This document shows positions 1-10,229 of a stretch of 64,000 bases of DNA, one piece after another. The notes beneath the pieces were generated by a model. The model was not told where the DNA came from. It saw only the letters and a program-made list of their open reading frames with translations, and did not search any database. The translations under genes and the position numbers were made by a program. The stretch's first letter is position 1; the number at the start of each line of letters is the position of its first letter. Where the stretch lies: positions 131,410,375 to 131,474,374 of the forward strand of contig NC_133121.1 in the NCBI RefSeq assembly GCF_033568475.1. The letters run 5' to 3'. Origin of the DNA: Henckelia pumila (Eukaryota > Streptophyta > Magnoliopsida > Lamiales > Gesneriaceae).

Positions 1-2588
1 CAAATAGAAGTAGTAACGTAAAATCAAATGTAGTACCACAGCTTTTGAGGATTGGATCATTTGCAGATCATTAATGACATAGAAAGCTAGAAATGCCTGT
101 GCCACCAAGTAAATGTTAGAAATATATCGTCTGAAGCACTCCTTTTTAAAACTATTGAGCCAATGTCAGGAATTTTGTTCGATAAATGTGTCATGACCTG
201 GGAAACATTTGTAACGAGTCTTGTTAGCACATAAACAAGGGCCACTTGGTAATACAGCACTTTGTTAAACCAGTACGCCCAAGAAACTCTGGCATTACCA
301 TTTTCACGTGCTTCTCTTTTCAATCTGGAAGAAAGGAGTGAAAAATATTGAAGCTCGGCAATCATATTTCCCGTCACATAGCATGAAGTGGAGGTACAAA
401 TAAATATGAGATTAGATATCTCCTGCAAGTGTGATAAAATCACAACACCGGTTACCAACCTTGGCTCTTCAGTGCCAAAATGAAATATACCCGCGAAACA
501 GCATCCAATGAAGATTGATAAAAATGCTATCCAGCGGTACTGAAAAAAATTGACAGTCAAGCCAGTAAGCACCCAACTAGAAATCTCCAAAGACCAAAAT
601 CACACCTATAGCGTAACATACCTGATTTTCAACATTGATACCTGACCTTATTGTGTCGATGTTGAAAACCACAAAGGCAACAGCATATAAACTAAGATTG
701 GCAAGCTTCAGGAAAATTAAACTTCAAGAATGGGAATGATACACAATACAAGGTTACTTGACAAATACACAAGAAAGCAAAATAAAGCAAGAAACAACGA
801 AATAACTATTAACCATCGTAAAAGCATTGCGACAGCTCGCCAAAACTGCTCTGCTTGTAGAATTCAAAGTGATGCAGTTCACCATCGACCTAAAACAAAA
901 GCAAACTGTATATTTACTGGTTTAAAAAATTTTACAAACTGTTCTGCAAATTGAGGGAGCAAGAAGTTAATGGAATTTAAAACTTTTTGTGTGTTTAAAC
1001 CCGTCCAATCAATTCATTCGTACTTGATCTACCATTGTGTCAATAGAATTGCATCCAAAATTCACTTTTAGCTTGAATTGCTTAATGAATTAATGGGACA
1101 CGTTAAAAATTACATGAAGCACATTTCTTGATAAGTAACAAGATGGAAGTCGCTGGTCTCATATTTTTCATGACAGAAGAAAAATCATTGACTGATCAAA
1201 GACTTTCATTACATGTGAGATACTTGCGTAGCTGCCCAGCCGACATTGAAGATTGCAGCAAAGAAGCTATAACTCATGGTTTCAAAATATAATGAATTGG
1301 ACCCGGTGATTTTGCAAGGTAAACAACCACCAAAGACCGAAGAAAATGAGACAGCTACCAAAATTGATCCCGCACAATGCCATAGCTTAAAATGGCCATA
1401 TCTGTCTATCTGTCAAAAAAGTCATATTTGCAGTAGTATCAGGCACCTCAATCAGTTAAGAACAGATTTTGTAATAATTTATGAGTTATAACTGACACAT
1501 AATAAACTACTCCATTTCGCGACATAGATGTGTTTCTACTTGCAGTAGTGGAAAACTTGCATGCTGCCTTTCTCTCATTACACCGCCGCTGGCCCAGTTC
1601 TCCACCCTAGCCCCCCAAAGTAAATAATAATGAAAGAATGAAACCAAACTTATAATAACCAAATGACATTTTTTGGTTCATAGTTAAATTTTAAAGTTGT
1701 AAAAAAAAAATCCCAGCAATGACCAATTCACACAAGGAAGTAACATGTTTGTACCTTGTTGCCTAAAGAGCAACTATCTCTATTTCTAGGTTATACATTG
1801 GATATCGATTCCTAAATATGGTTTATCGGACCCTTAAACCCAACTAAGGAAATGATTCAGTGATGCCTCTCAAGAGCGGATTCCGTTGACCACCAAAGTT
1901 CAGCAGTACTAATACCATACTCTAACGGACTCTAGTAATTATTAATTAAGAATGTATATCACAATCCTGAGCGCTATGTAAGGTACACAATGCATATGCT
2001 CGCCAAACTATTTGTTGTGTTATTTCTCTGTGTTACTTTCTGTAGAGCACAATATTTTTCACTTTGTCTGCACTTACCAAATCACCAGCAAATATGGCTG
2101 TGAATCCATCAGCAATTTGACCCGAAAGCATGACAATTGCAGCATCACTGTTGAACAAAAGGTAACGCATGGAGCATAAATCGACAGGAAAAAACCCAAT
2201 TACATCTCAGGAAAAAGCATGAATGACCACGTTATAAACGAACCAAGTATCACAAGCTTCTGTTCCAAATCATTAACAGTAATACTTAAACCATGTAATG
2301 TATTATAATGACTTCTCTGTGTTATATATCTCATTTTCTGGACTATAAAATCGAAAGAAAATATTTTTTCTTCGTCATATATAGTATACAACAGTAATTG
2401 AAGCAGAGATCAAGCCGATAGAGCACAAACCTTGGAGCCAATCCAATATCAGTCAAAAATACCAAGAGATACGTAAACCAACAGGCAGCTGTTATATCAT
2501 TCAGCATATGTCCCACCCCGTAATAGAAAATAGAGCTCCTTCCAAGGGGATTGGTGCAAGGCTCCTCCTCAGTGGCGCCCCCTGCCAT
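1..2588 (-). CDS. MFSD12-like major facilitator transporter, 3' part beyond window
   Basis: Minus-strand gene, start ATG at 2588, with an in-frame TGA four codons upstream supporting that start. Eight coding exons can be placed with GT-AG borders and matching phases: 2588-2431, 2147-2078, 1409-1213, 889-814, 705-622, 539-460, 324-198 and 96-37; the rest lies off the left edge. Together they give about 284 residues. Recognisable stretches in order are GVGHMLNDITAACWFTYLLV, AAIVMLSGQIADGF, IDRYGHFKLWHCAGS, FNVGWAATQVSH, MVNCITLN, YRWIAFLSIFIGCCF, WFNKVLYYQVALVYVLTRLV and AFLAFYVINDLQM. These are hallmarks of the MFS_2/GPH-type family typified by animal MFSD12, a lysosomal/melanosomal cysteine importer. 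The stretches are hydrophobic and membrane-like. The plant substrate is not known to me. No break is seen in the visible part; the family is usually near 450-500 residues, so roughly 60% is here. Function beyond membrane transport is inference. Confidence 0.9.
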
Positions 2589-4431
2589 ACTCTTTCACGA
2601 CTGCAAGATTTTTCCGAACCGGAGAGATCCTACAAACAGATTCTTGTCACTTCAACAAAAACGGAAACAACTGTTGTTTCCTTTAACGCAAAAAACCCAA
2701 AACTTATATTTATTCAACTTCAAAAGTACAGGAAAATGTACGCAGATGGATTCATTTATTCAGGAACTAGAAGTGGTCGTTTGTAAATTCAGTTTCGTTG
2801 CCCTCCGCCACACAAAACGACAGAAGAAAGATACAAATGTTAATTCTTTGCGCAAAAAAAAAACTAGAGAGATTTGAATGTCAACCGTCCAATATTTTAT
2901 CATCAAGCAGAAATCAACCATATTATATGCTGGATGTAAAACCAAAAAGAAGAGCAATGCAAACCAGAACACAAAACAAACACTTTAAAGACAGCCATTT
3001 TCCATCGTACGCAAATCCCGATAAACCAAAGTGGAAATTCTTGCCTCTGTGCGTGATTCACACAAAGCCCATCAACTTTTCCGGTACAAAACACTTTCTC
3101 CGACCGAAAACAGGCGTGAAAATGAACAATTTTATGAGGAAAATGGGGTCGGTCAGCTGCCTTTGTTATCCATTATTGTTTTTGCAGCTTCTCTTTCTTC
3201 TTAAATTTCATGATATACATATTTATATGCGTACGCCGCACAGCCTGACTCGAGGAAAGCACCGAAGAAGTCTGAAATTATGCAAAGGTGGTGCTATGCA
3301 ACTGTGACGGACATTTTGAAAAATTTTGAAAAATGATCTTGGTTAATTAAATTTTTTGATTTATGATCTTTTTTCAAAAAAAACTTTATAAAATAACCTT
3401 TAAATATAAAAGAAATGCAAAAAACCAAACAAAAAAAAAATTAAAGAGGTTATATTTTTAATGGTCAAACGGAGTTTATTTAGTTAAATAAATTCCAACG
3501 TAACTAACTTATGCAAGAGTCCAAAAGCACAATGTGAAATTACACAAGGGTCCCTTTTTCTTTTTCTTTTTTGTTAACAGAACATGGCAAGTAAATTAGT
3601 AGTAGGTAATATAAGGTAAATGGGCAAAATCTATTTGATTTTGGCAATCAATTTAAATTATAGATTCGAGAATTTTAAATTTAAATCACTCCAATGGTGC
3701 GAACATAATCCCTTACATTCCGAAAAAAAAAAAAAGCATAATCCCTTACATAATTATTGTTCTAAATTAATCACTTACATAATCTATGACTAATTATTAA
3801 TGGAGAATTGCGTATACAAAATAATGGCGAGTAAACTATATATTACGATGGAAACGAAAATTAATTGAAAGTTACCCAACTCAATAAATAGATAAATAAA
3901 TTGATATGCTGATGAATTGTGTTTTCTTTGTGATGAGTGTAACTCATTTTAGTTATTGTAATTTAATTATGAAAAATAGGTCATCCTAGTTGAATAAAAA
4001 GAGGGAAAATACCCAATTTGTAACATTTATTTCTTAAAGAGCACAATCGATGATATTTAGATTTATATATAAGGGTCTGTTTTGTATTTTTGGACCATTC
4101 AACTATCTCTATAAATGCATAGCATTCTCACCTTTTGGAAAATAAGTGACTTTTAATTCTAAAAGTTATCTCTTTTCAATTATATTCTTGAGATGATCGC
4201 TGACTTAAGCGTAAGAGGATTTTCGTCGAGTGATCTCGACGTTTTTGTCATTCGTTCATGAAACAGGTGACAGTATCGAAAAGATCAAATATGGACTTTA
4301 AATATGTTAGCTAATCCGTGGGAGTAGGAGATCATCCAAGTTTTCGGACTTCCTGATCACCCAATCAGCTAGATTGGGTGATCAATTTTTTGCCCACATC
4401 ACTTTGTGTAACTTAATATTCGGGGAAAATG
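2589..4431. other. Upstream region of MFSD12-like gene and AT-rich intergenic DNA
   Basis: This holds the 5' leader and promoter of the minus-strand transporter gene, probably within the first several hundred bases, then AT-rich DNA with A/T homopolymers (for example near 3430 and 3725). Open frames on both strands here are short, compositionally AT-driven and match nothing I know. No clear RNA gene or transposon end was seen before the hAT element at 4440. Confidence 0.5.
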
Positions 4432-4439
4432 ATTTTGTT

Positions 4440-5145
4440 CAGGGGCGGCCCTGGCCCTAGGCTGTCAAGGGCGCGTGCCCAGGGCCCCACTCTTGTATGG
4501 CTCCAAAAATTTTTATTTAAAATTATTATATATATTTATATATAAATATTATATATAATGCTATCACACAAAATCAATCCACACAAAATAAGGGTTTGAG
4601 TTTTAAATTTTGAGAGTTTCGATAACACTTTGTCATTTTTGTCAGTTTGTGGTTTTGTGCTCGCGGTTACGTGATATCGATGCTCATGATCTATTTTTAG
4701 AATTACAAATATTGCAAGAGATGCTACATCTGGAAGCATATGGCACAAATAAATCTTGGACATCAATTAAAATTTTAGAGTTTGTATTAAAATGGATATT
4801 TTCATATGATTGTGTTTGCGTATCAAATTTTATTGACTATTCCTTTAAATGTAGCATCAGTGAGAGAAGTTTTTCCAAGTTAAAATTATTGAAATCTTAT
4901 TTAATAACCACAATGAGTCAATAGAGTCTAAATGGTTTGACGATCCTCTGCATCGAAAAAGGCATATTGAAAGATATATCATATGAAAACATAATTGATG
5001 ATTTTGATACAAAAATGCAAGAAGAGCTAATTTTAAATAATATTTATTGTTGATTAAATTATTTCGAGAAATTATGTAAACCTTCTTTCATTTGTGTATT
5101 TTCTTGATTTATGTATTTTGGTTTATTTTGATTATGTTATTCGGA

Positions 5146-5192
<47 letters not shown>

Positions 5193-5308
5193 AGTTTTCA
5201 AGTTAATATGAAAGAGCCCATATTTTAAGTTTGAGTTTTCAAGTTAATATGAAAGAGCTCATATTTTAAGTTTTGCCCAGGGCCTCGTTTTTCTTAGGAC
5301 CGCCCTTG
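4440..5308 (+). mobile_element. Truncated hAT transposon, ZMYM1-like transposase tail
   Basis: The 869-bp element has imperfect terminal inverted repeats (left CAGGGGCGGCCCT, right end reading CAAGGGCGGTCCT on the other strand). It is flanked by a perfect 8-bp duplication ATTTTGTT at 4432-4439 and 5309-5316, the hAT signature. Inside, the plus strand encodes the C-terminal dimerisation part of a zinc-finger-MYM-type-1-like transposase: SERSFSKLKLLKSYL near 4860-4905, then, past one in-frame stop at 4921, SLNGLTILCIEKG and SYENIIDDF up to about 5050. The N-terminal zinc finger and most of the catalytic core are absent, so this is a non-autonomous internal-deletion copy. A (TA)n tract (about 5152-5190) and a 40-bp sequence duplicated at about 5191 and 5230 lie near the right end. 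Confidence 0.88.
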
Positions 5309-5354
5309 ATTTTGTTGGTCCATCAAATTGTTCGATTTCTTTGTTTATTTTATT

Positions 5355-5545
5355 GAGTTTTCAAATTTTAATTTTGGTACATTAACTTTCAATTTTCGAC
5401 TATTTTATTTCAAATAATGACATGACACCGAAATATATTATTATTACATCGAAAAATGTTGACTCGATTAATGTTGTTAACTTGTCTAATGTCACATAAA
5501 AAATAAAATTGAAATATCTGAAAACTAAAACTAAGTACACCAAAA
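5355..5545. repeat. Foldback (inverted-repeat) element
   Basis: The left arm (TTTTGGTACATTAACTTTC and onward, from about 5372) is matched imperfectly by the reverse complement of the right arm ending near 5545 (TTTTGGTGTACTTAGTTTT). The arms are about 70-80 bases around a short centre. No target duplication could be defined. It resembles a non-autonomous MITE or foldback element; superfamily is not clear. Confidence 0.4.
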
Positions 5546-5933
5546 TCAAATCAACTTTGAATATTTAATAGATCGATCGACATCTAAATTGGACAAGTTA
5601 GCAGAACAAAATAAATATTTTCCCTTAACATTTCATGTATTATAAATTTATAATACTAAAATTTATTGAACTAAAACCCTTTTTGAGCATTTAATTTTTA
5701 TTTTTTAATTTATTCAAACATTAGGATACATATTTTGAATTCCTAAATATCGATCAATGGAGTAAAAAAAAACTTGCTAGTGAATGTAGATGAAATCGAG
5801 GGCATGTTCGATCGAGCAACAAATGAGACTTGATAACTTTCATTGACGTGCATCGTAGTTTGTGTACGTTGGTTGTGTCATGCTACTTTGGAATCCATGC
5901 CATTCTTATGAATTTTTGTGAGCGGATAACTAA

Positions 5934-5940
<7 letters not shown>

Positions 5941-5999
<59 letters not shown>
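5941..5999. repeat. (TA)n microsatellite
   Basis: About 59 bases of nearly pure TA dinucleotide repeat. Other TA tracts in the window lie near 5152-5190, 12442-12470, 39881-39923 and 47452-47499. Confidence 0.95.
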
Positions 6000-6002
<3 letters not shown>

Positions 6003-6273
6003 GCTTTAATTTGTTTGTTGTTATTTTATTTTACTTTTTTGGCCTTTTAAATGCGACTTATTCGTGTTATTATTTGGCTGTTTGTAAAAGTGATGCGTGT
6101 TCGACATATTTTGGTCTTTTGATTAAAAGATTTTTGACTTTACTGTATGATGTTGCATATATGAATTCAGATCTTGGTTCTATCTTTAACAAATTAGCTC
6201 TCTTTGTACGTAGTACTCTATGAAATTCAACATGATCAGTGGGCATTCATTATTGACAAATATTATATATAGG

Positions 6274-6375
6274 TGAGCGCAATATATGCCCATGCTGCAA
6301 TAATGCCGTCTGCGGAGAAGCTTGCCGCAATGCCATACAAACTCAATCCAGAAAATCCAGAAAAGATAAGATGTA
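6274..6375 (+). pseudogene. Exon-like fragment of unknown origin
   Basis: A short stretch of coding-like composition stands out from AT-rich surroundings. It follows a ...TATATAG acceptor-like border and reads SAIYAHAAIMPSAEKLAAMP, then YKLNPENPEKI, without a stop over about 33 codons. I do not recognise the family. No matching donor site or neighbouring exon was found, so it may be a captured gene fragment or a relic of a lost gene. It could also be chance. Confidence 0.25.
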
Positions 6376-7770
6376 TGTTTTAAAGTATTTGATTTGATCG
6401 AAAGCAAATGTTACTTGTTTTTCCCAAGGAATGCAGTCGTATACTTTTTCTATAAAATAAAACCACAAATACGTTTGTAACACGATCTCACGTGTCATAT
6501 AAAATCGAGTTATGATTATAAGTGAGCTATATAGAACATTAAAAATATGAGAATATGAAAAAATATTTCTAAAAAAATAGCTATATAAGGTTGAGTACTC
6601 GTGAGTGAGATAGAACATTAAAAATATGAAAATATATACATATATATTAGTATACAAAAAACTCTTATGAGACGATTTTGCATATCAATTTTGTGATATA
6701 GGTCTTTTATTCAAATTGACACATGAAAAAAATGTTATGTTTTATGCTAGAAGTTTTATTTTTCGTTGTAAATACGAGTCGTATCAACCCGTCGCACAAA
6801 AGACATATTATGTATTTTATAAAAGAGGGAAAGCCTACTCAAAATACTCGGGATCCAAACCAAAAATAAAGGACGTTTTAGGTTTCATGTTTCAACCACA
6901 CAATTCACATAAAATATTAGTATGCATAAAATTATAATATGTCTAATATCTAGATTCTAAACCTACTAATAACATTATTATTATTATTACATTATATAAT
7001 ATCGCACCAACCACTCCGAATAACTAACTTAACCATTTTAATATAAATAAGCAGAAATATTCATACTTTAATAAATCAATACATTTTTATTTATCACTTA
7101 TACTCATCATCTTTTGTATTTATTAATTTTTAATTTTAAAACAACTAAAACATTCATCAGCAAGACATCGTTTAGATGTAAAACAAAGTGCCGGAAAGGC
7201 TTTTCCCACCAACTCCATCTTCATCACTAATTCGTTCTAATTATTGTAAGAACATTTTGAAAATCAACATGTAAGGCGGAATCCGCACTCGTATGTGGAC
7301 ATCTAGAATTGTTTTTCATTTCATACCTCTCCTTTATATATTACCATATGATTCTTTATAAAAATCTCGAAGCCATGTTTCAATGAAAATAAAGTTTACA
7401 GAACCATGCATCTTGATCGTATACCATTAATGAGTCCAACGAAAGAGTCGTCCTTATCAGGAGGCATAAGATATTCGACTCAAACCCGTTTTATTAGAAG
7501 GCTCATAATTTTGAAAAAAACAAATCTATTATATAGTTGTGTAAATGAGTACATTATTAATTTATTATTTCTACTTTTTTTCTCTTACATATCACGAAAA
7601 TTTATTTTTCTGGCCTAATATAATTTTTTTTTAATTCCTAAGCCTCTTGATAAATTTATTATCTTTGCCTTCTTGATAAATTTATTTCCCAATTTTTCTG
7701 GGATCAATATTAGAAAACATCTCAAAATTGGCATAATATGAAAACCTATCGCCTTACTCATAAGAGTTGT
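6376..7770. other. AT-rich intergenic stretch, nothing recognised
   Basis: The sequence is dominated by A/T-rich words with short open frames on both strands that show no family signature. No inverted termini, tRNA or splice-consistent exon series was seen. Confidence 0.5.
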
Positions 7771-7797
7771 TTTGATATTAATGGGGATAAATTATTT

Positions 7798-8026
7798 CAA
7801 AATTGACATTTTTGAAGAGTTCATTACAAGAGAAGATGAATCAATTGATATATTGAAACTTATAAATCTTGTTCACTATCCTAGTTATAGCAGCAAGTGC
7901 AGAACGAAGTTTCTCAAAGTAAAAATTGATCAAAAGTTTTTCATTATCAACCATTTCACAATAAATGTTGAACTAATGGACTGCGTTATCAATTGAGAAA
8001 GAGACTACAGAACAACTTGTTTATAA
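7798..8026 (+). pseudogene. Decayed hAT transposase C-terminal fragment
   Basis: From 7884 one frame reads VIAASAERSFSK, then after a stop KLIKSFSLSTISQ, and later ALSIEKETTEQL. This follows the hAT dimerisation pattern SAERSFSKLKLIK...LSIEKE seen in MYM-type transposases. At least three in-frame stops and an upstream frame change (the preceding ITREDESIDILKLI is in another frame) show it is dead. It is a distinct, older relic than the element at 4440. Confidence 0.6.
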
Positions 8027-8376
8027 GGTACCGTTTGGTACATTGGATGAAAGTGAGATGATCCATACATTTTTACTCATCCCATGTTTCTTTCATTTTT
8101 TTTGTTAACTCAATGTCATCTCATGGCCCAGTATGACATTGTATGTGGGCTTGATGAAAAATCTCTTTCAACCCATGGTATTAATGGATGATGAATAGAA
8201 ATTAGAAAAAATAATTAAGAGATTCTATAGTAATAAACACAATAATCCTATAAAATTAAAAACATACAAAACAACATATTGTTCATATCTATGTATTGCT
8301 TATCCACATTTCATCATATTTTTATTACATTTTTATTCATCTCTCATACATCACCTCCATAAAACCAAACGGTGTC
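8027..8376. mobile_element. MITE, Tourist-like
   Basis: About 350 bp bounded by imperfect inverted termini (left GGTACCGTTTGGT, right end reading GACACCGTTTGGT on the other strand) and flanked by TAA on both sides (8024-8026 and 8377-8379), as expected for PIF/Harbinger-type 3-bp duplications. It has no coding capacity. The short termini and 3-bp duplication leave room for chance. Confidence 0.5.
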
Positions 8377-8889
8377 TAATTATATTAATAATTTTTAGCT
8401 CTAAAACTATAAAAATGAGCTTTTTTTAGCAATAATTTAGGATAAGTTTGATCCGATATTCAATTATAATAGAATATTTTGACAACTGTTTATTGTTTGA
8501 TTTTTTATAATGTCTTTGATGAATTAACTTAAATTGAAAATTTTGTTATGAAACTAAGAAAATATATATGCACCGTGTTATGATTTAGACGTCTTTTTTA
8601 AAAAAATTGAACTCCTATCCAAATATTGTTAGGATCGATCCTGCCGACAAAACCGGACCTAATCTCAGCAACATTTTAAACCTTGAATAAGATGGATCAA
8701 TTGTAACTTTTTGTGTGCAAAATCATTTATCAACCATGGACTTAGATGGATCCATCGTAAGTCGTAACTTTTTTACGTGCAATATCATATATCTGATCTA
8801 CGGTCGAGAAAAAAAAAAAACAAAACAAAACTTTAAAAAAAAAAAAACAACTAAACTAAACTAAAAGGGGGGAAAAATAAAAATAAACC
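8377..8889. other. AT-rich intergenic stretch upstream of the tRNA pair
   Basis: No gene seen. A-rich tracts just before 8890 give, on the minus strand, the T-rich run expected as the Pol III terminator of the first tRNA gene. Confidence 0.5.
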
Positions 8890-8970
8890 GTCGCCTGAGA
8901 GATTCGAACTCTCGCGGGGAAACCCCATGTACTTAGCAGGCACACGCCTTAACCACTCGGCCAAAGCGAC
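8890..8970 (-). tRNA. tRNA-Ser (anticodon GCT)
   Basis: The 81-nt minus-strand sequence folds as a long-variable-arm serine tRNA. The acceptor stem GTCGCTT pairs with AGGCGAC, the D arm region is GGCCGAGTGG, the anticodon loop is CTGCTAA (anticodon GCT, reading AGC/AGT), the variable arm is GGGGTTTCCCC and the T loop is GTTCGAATC. There is no intron. The base after the acceptor stem is G, the usual serine discriminator. T-rich sequence follows within 10-15 nt as terminator, and a CAA triplet sits just upstream of the 5' end, as common for plant Pol III starts. Confidence 0.95.
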
Positions 8971-9052
8971 CATTTGATAAACAAGTTGATAATTAAAAAA
9001 TTATATAATATTATAACGAGTTCTAATAATTTTAAAAAAATAAAAGCTGGTC

Positions 9053-9133
9053 GTCGCCTGAGAGATTCGAACTCTCGCGGGGAAACCCCATGTACTTAGC
9101 AGGCACACGCCTTAACCACTCGGCCAAAGCGAC
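9053..9133 (-). tRNA. tRNA-Ser (anticodon GCT), tandem copy
   Basis: Identical over 81 nt to the gene at 8890-8970, same strand, 163 bp apart start to start. The flanks differ, so the duplication is either old with gene conversion or limited to the gene itself. The T-rich terminator run is present downstream (plus-strand A tract around 9033-9045). The immediate upstream sequence lacks the obvious CAA triplet seen for the other copy, so expression may differ. Confidence 0.95.
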
Positions 9134-9347
9134 ACCATGACAGTATGATACATGATTATTTATTTAAAATTATTTACACCAACGTGTTCCATAAGCACCG
9201 TCACCCAAACGATTGGGCCCCAACCTCACTTCACAACTTTCTTCATCAAACCAAACTCCGAAGCAATTGTCATTCATCCCCTCTACCCAACTCCAAAATC
9301 ACCCAACCACCTAACGATCCCTCCTCCGCCACTTCCGCCGCCGCACC

Positions 9348-10229
9348 ATGTCATCCAGCCCGTCAACCACCACCCCTCCCCGCCTCTTCTACCACCCCGC
9401 CTTCTGGTGCCACTCCTGCGACATGAGCATCGGCCTTCCGCCCTCTCCCACACCCACCGCCCTCCTCTGCCCTCACTGCCATCGCGACTCCCTTGAACAG
9501 ATGGATTTGGAAGATTCTCTCGCCCCACCTTCCCCCGCCTCCCGAAACCCCTTCTCCATGGACCCCCACAACGCCACCTCTTTGACCTTAACCCCTTCCG
9601 ATGACAATTTCCTTCTCAACAGCCCATACCTCCACCGCCTCATCCACCACCTCACCACCACCGCTACTGACGTCGAAAACCCACGTTCGAACCCTGCCCC
9701 GAAGGCGTCCATCGATTCATTAGAAGAAATCACGATTACCCTCGATAATGACCCTACTTTGCTTTGCCCGGTGTGCAAGGACCCGTTTGTTATAAACTCT
9801 GTCGCCAAATTGATGCCTTGTAAACACACATATCATTCAGAGTGCATCGTTCCTTGGCTCGAGATAAACAACTCTTGCCCCGTGTGCCGATACAAGCTAC
9901 CCACATGCCTGGAGAAGGGAGCGGAGATCGGTAGGGAGGATGTGCGATTTATGAGGCTTGAGGAATTTGTGGATGATGAGGTGGATTTATATGGGTTTAG
10001 GAATACGCTTAGGCATATTGTGCGAAGGCAGGGGTGGAGTGAGGAGGGAAACGTTGGCAGTGGAAGCGAGGAGAATTTTTTCTCGCCGACACAGGTTGGG
10101 GCGGTTGAGAGAGGAGATGAGGTTTTAGAGAGGGAAAACAGTGTGGAGACAGTGTCGAGTTGGCCAAGGTGGCAAGTGGATGAGGATGGGGGAGGGCATG
10201 GCGATGCCGGTGCATCTGCAAGAACTTGA
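9348..10229 (+). CDS. Zinc-ribbon/RING-H2 E3 ubiquitin ligase
   Basis: Intronless 293-residue protein. Residues 20-44 form a small zinc ribbon (FWCHSC...LLCPHC). Residues 140-180 are a complete RING-H2: C140, C143, C158, H160, H163, C166, C177, C180, with W170 at the E2-contact position and P178 after C177. A Pro/Ser/Thr-rich linker (45-125) and an acidic, Gly-rich C-terminal tail flank the domain. This arrangement matches the plant RING1/RDUF/CIP8-like ligases that pass ubiquitin from an E2 to substrates; substrate and exact orthology cannot be read here. The ATG at 9348 precedes the zinc ribbon at the distance usual for the family. An AATAAA about 150 bases after the stop (10380-10385) is a plausible poly(A) signal. 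The head is only about 215 bp from a tRNA gene transcribed away from it. Confidence 0.9.
   Translation: MSSSPSTTTPPRLFYHPAFWCHSCDMSIGLPPSPTPTALLCPHCHRDSLEQMDLEDSLAPPSPASRNPFSMDPHNATSLTLTPSDDNFLLNSPYLHRLIHHLTTTATDVENPRSNPAPKASIDSLEEITITLDNDPTLLCPVCKDPFVINSVAKLMPCKHTYHSECIVPWLEINNSCPVCRYKLPTCLEKGAEIGREDVRFMRLEEFVDDEVDLYGFRNTLRHIVRRQGWSEEGNVGSGSEENFFSPTQVGAVERGDEVLERENSVETVSSWPRWQVDEDGGGHGDAGASART

Noticed and set aside
2508-3307. Overlapping plus-strand open frames opposite the transporter's first exon and leader
   Set aside because: They are antisense to a recognised exon or lie in AT-rich DNA, have no family signature, and overlap each other in different frames.
9145-9528. Pro-rich and Gly-rich open frames overlapping the RING gene start on both strands
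   Set aside because: Shadows of the C-rich coding strand; the RING frame alone carries zinc-binding motifs.
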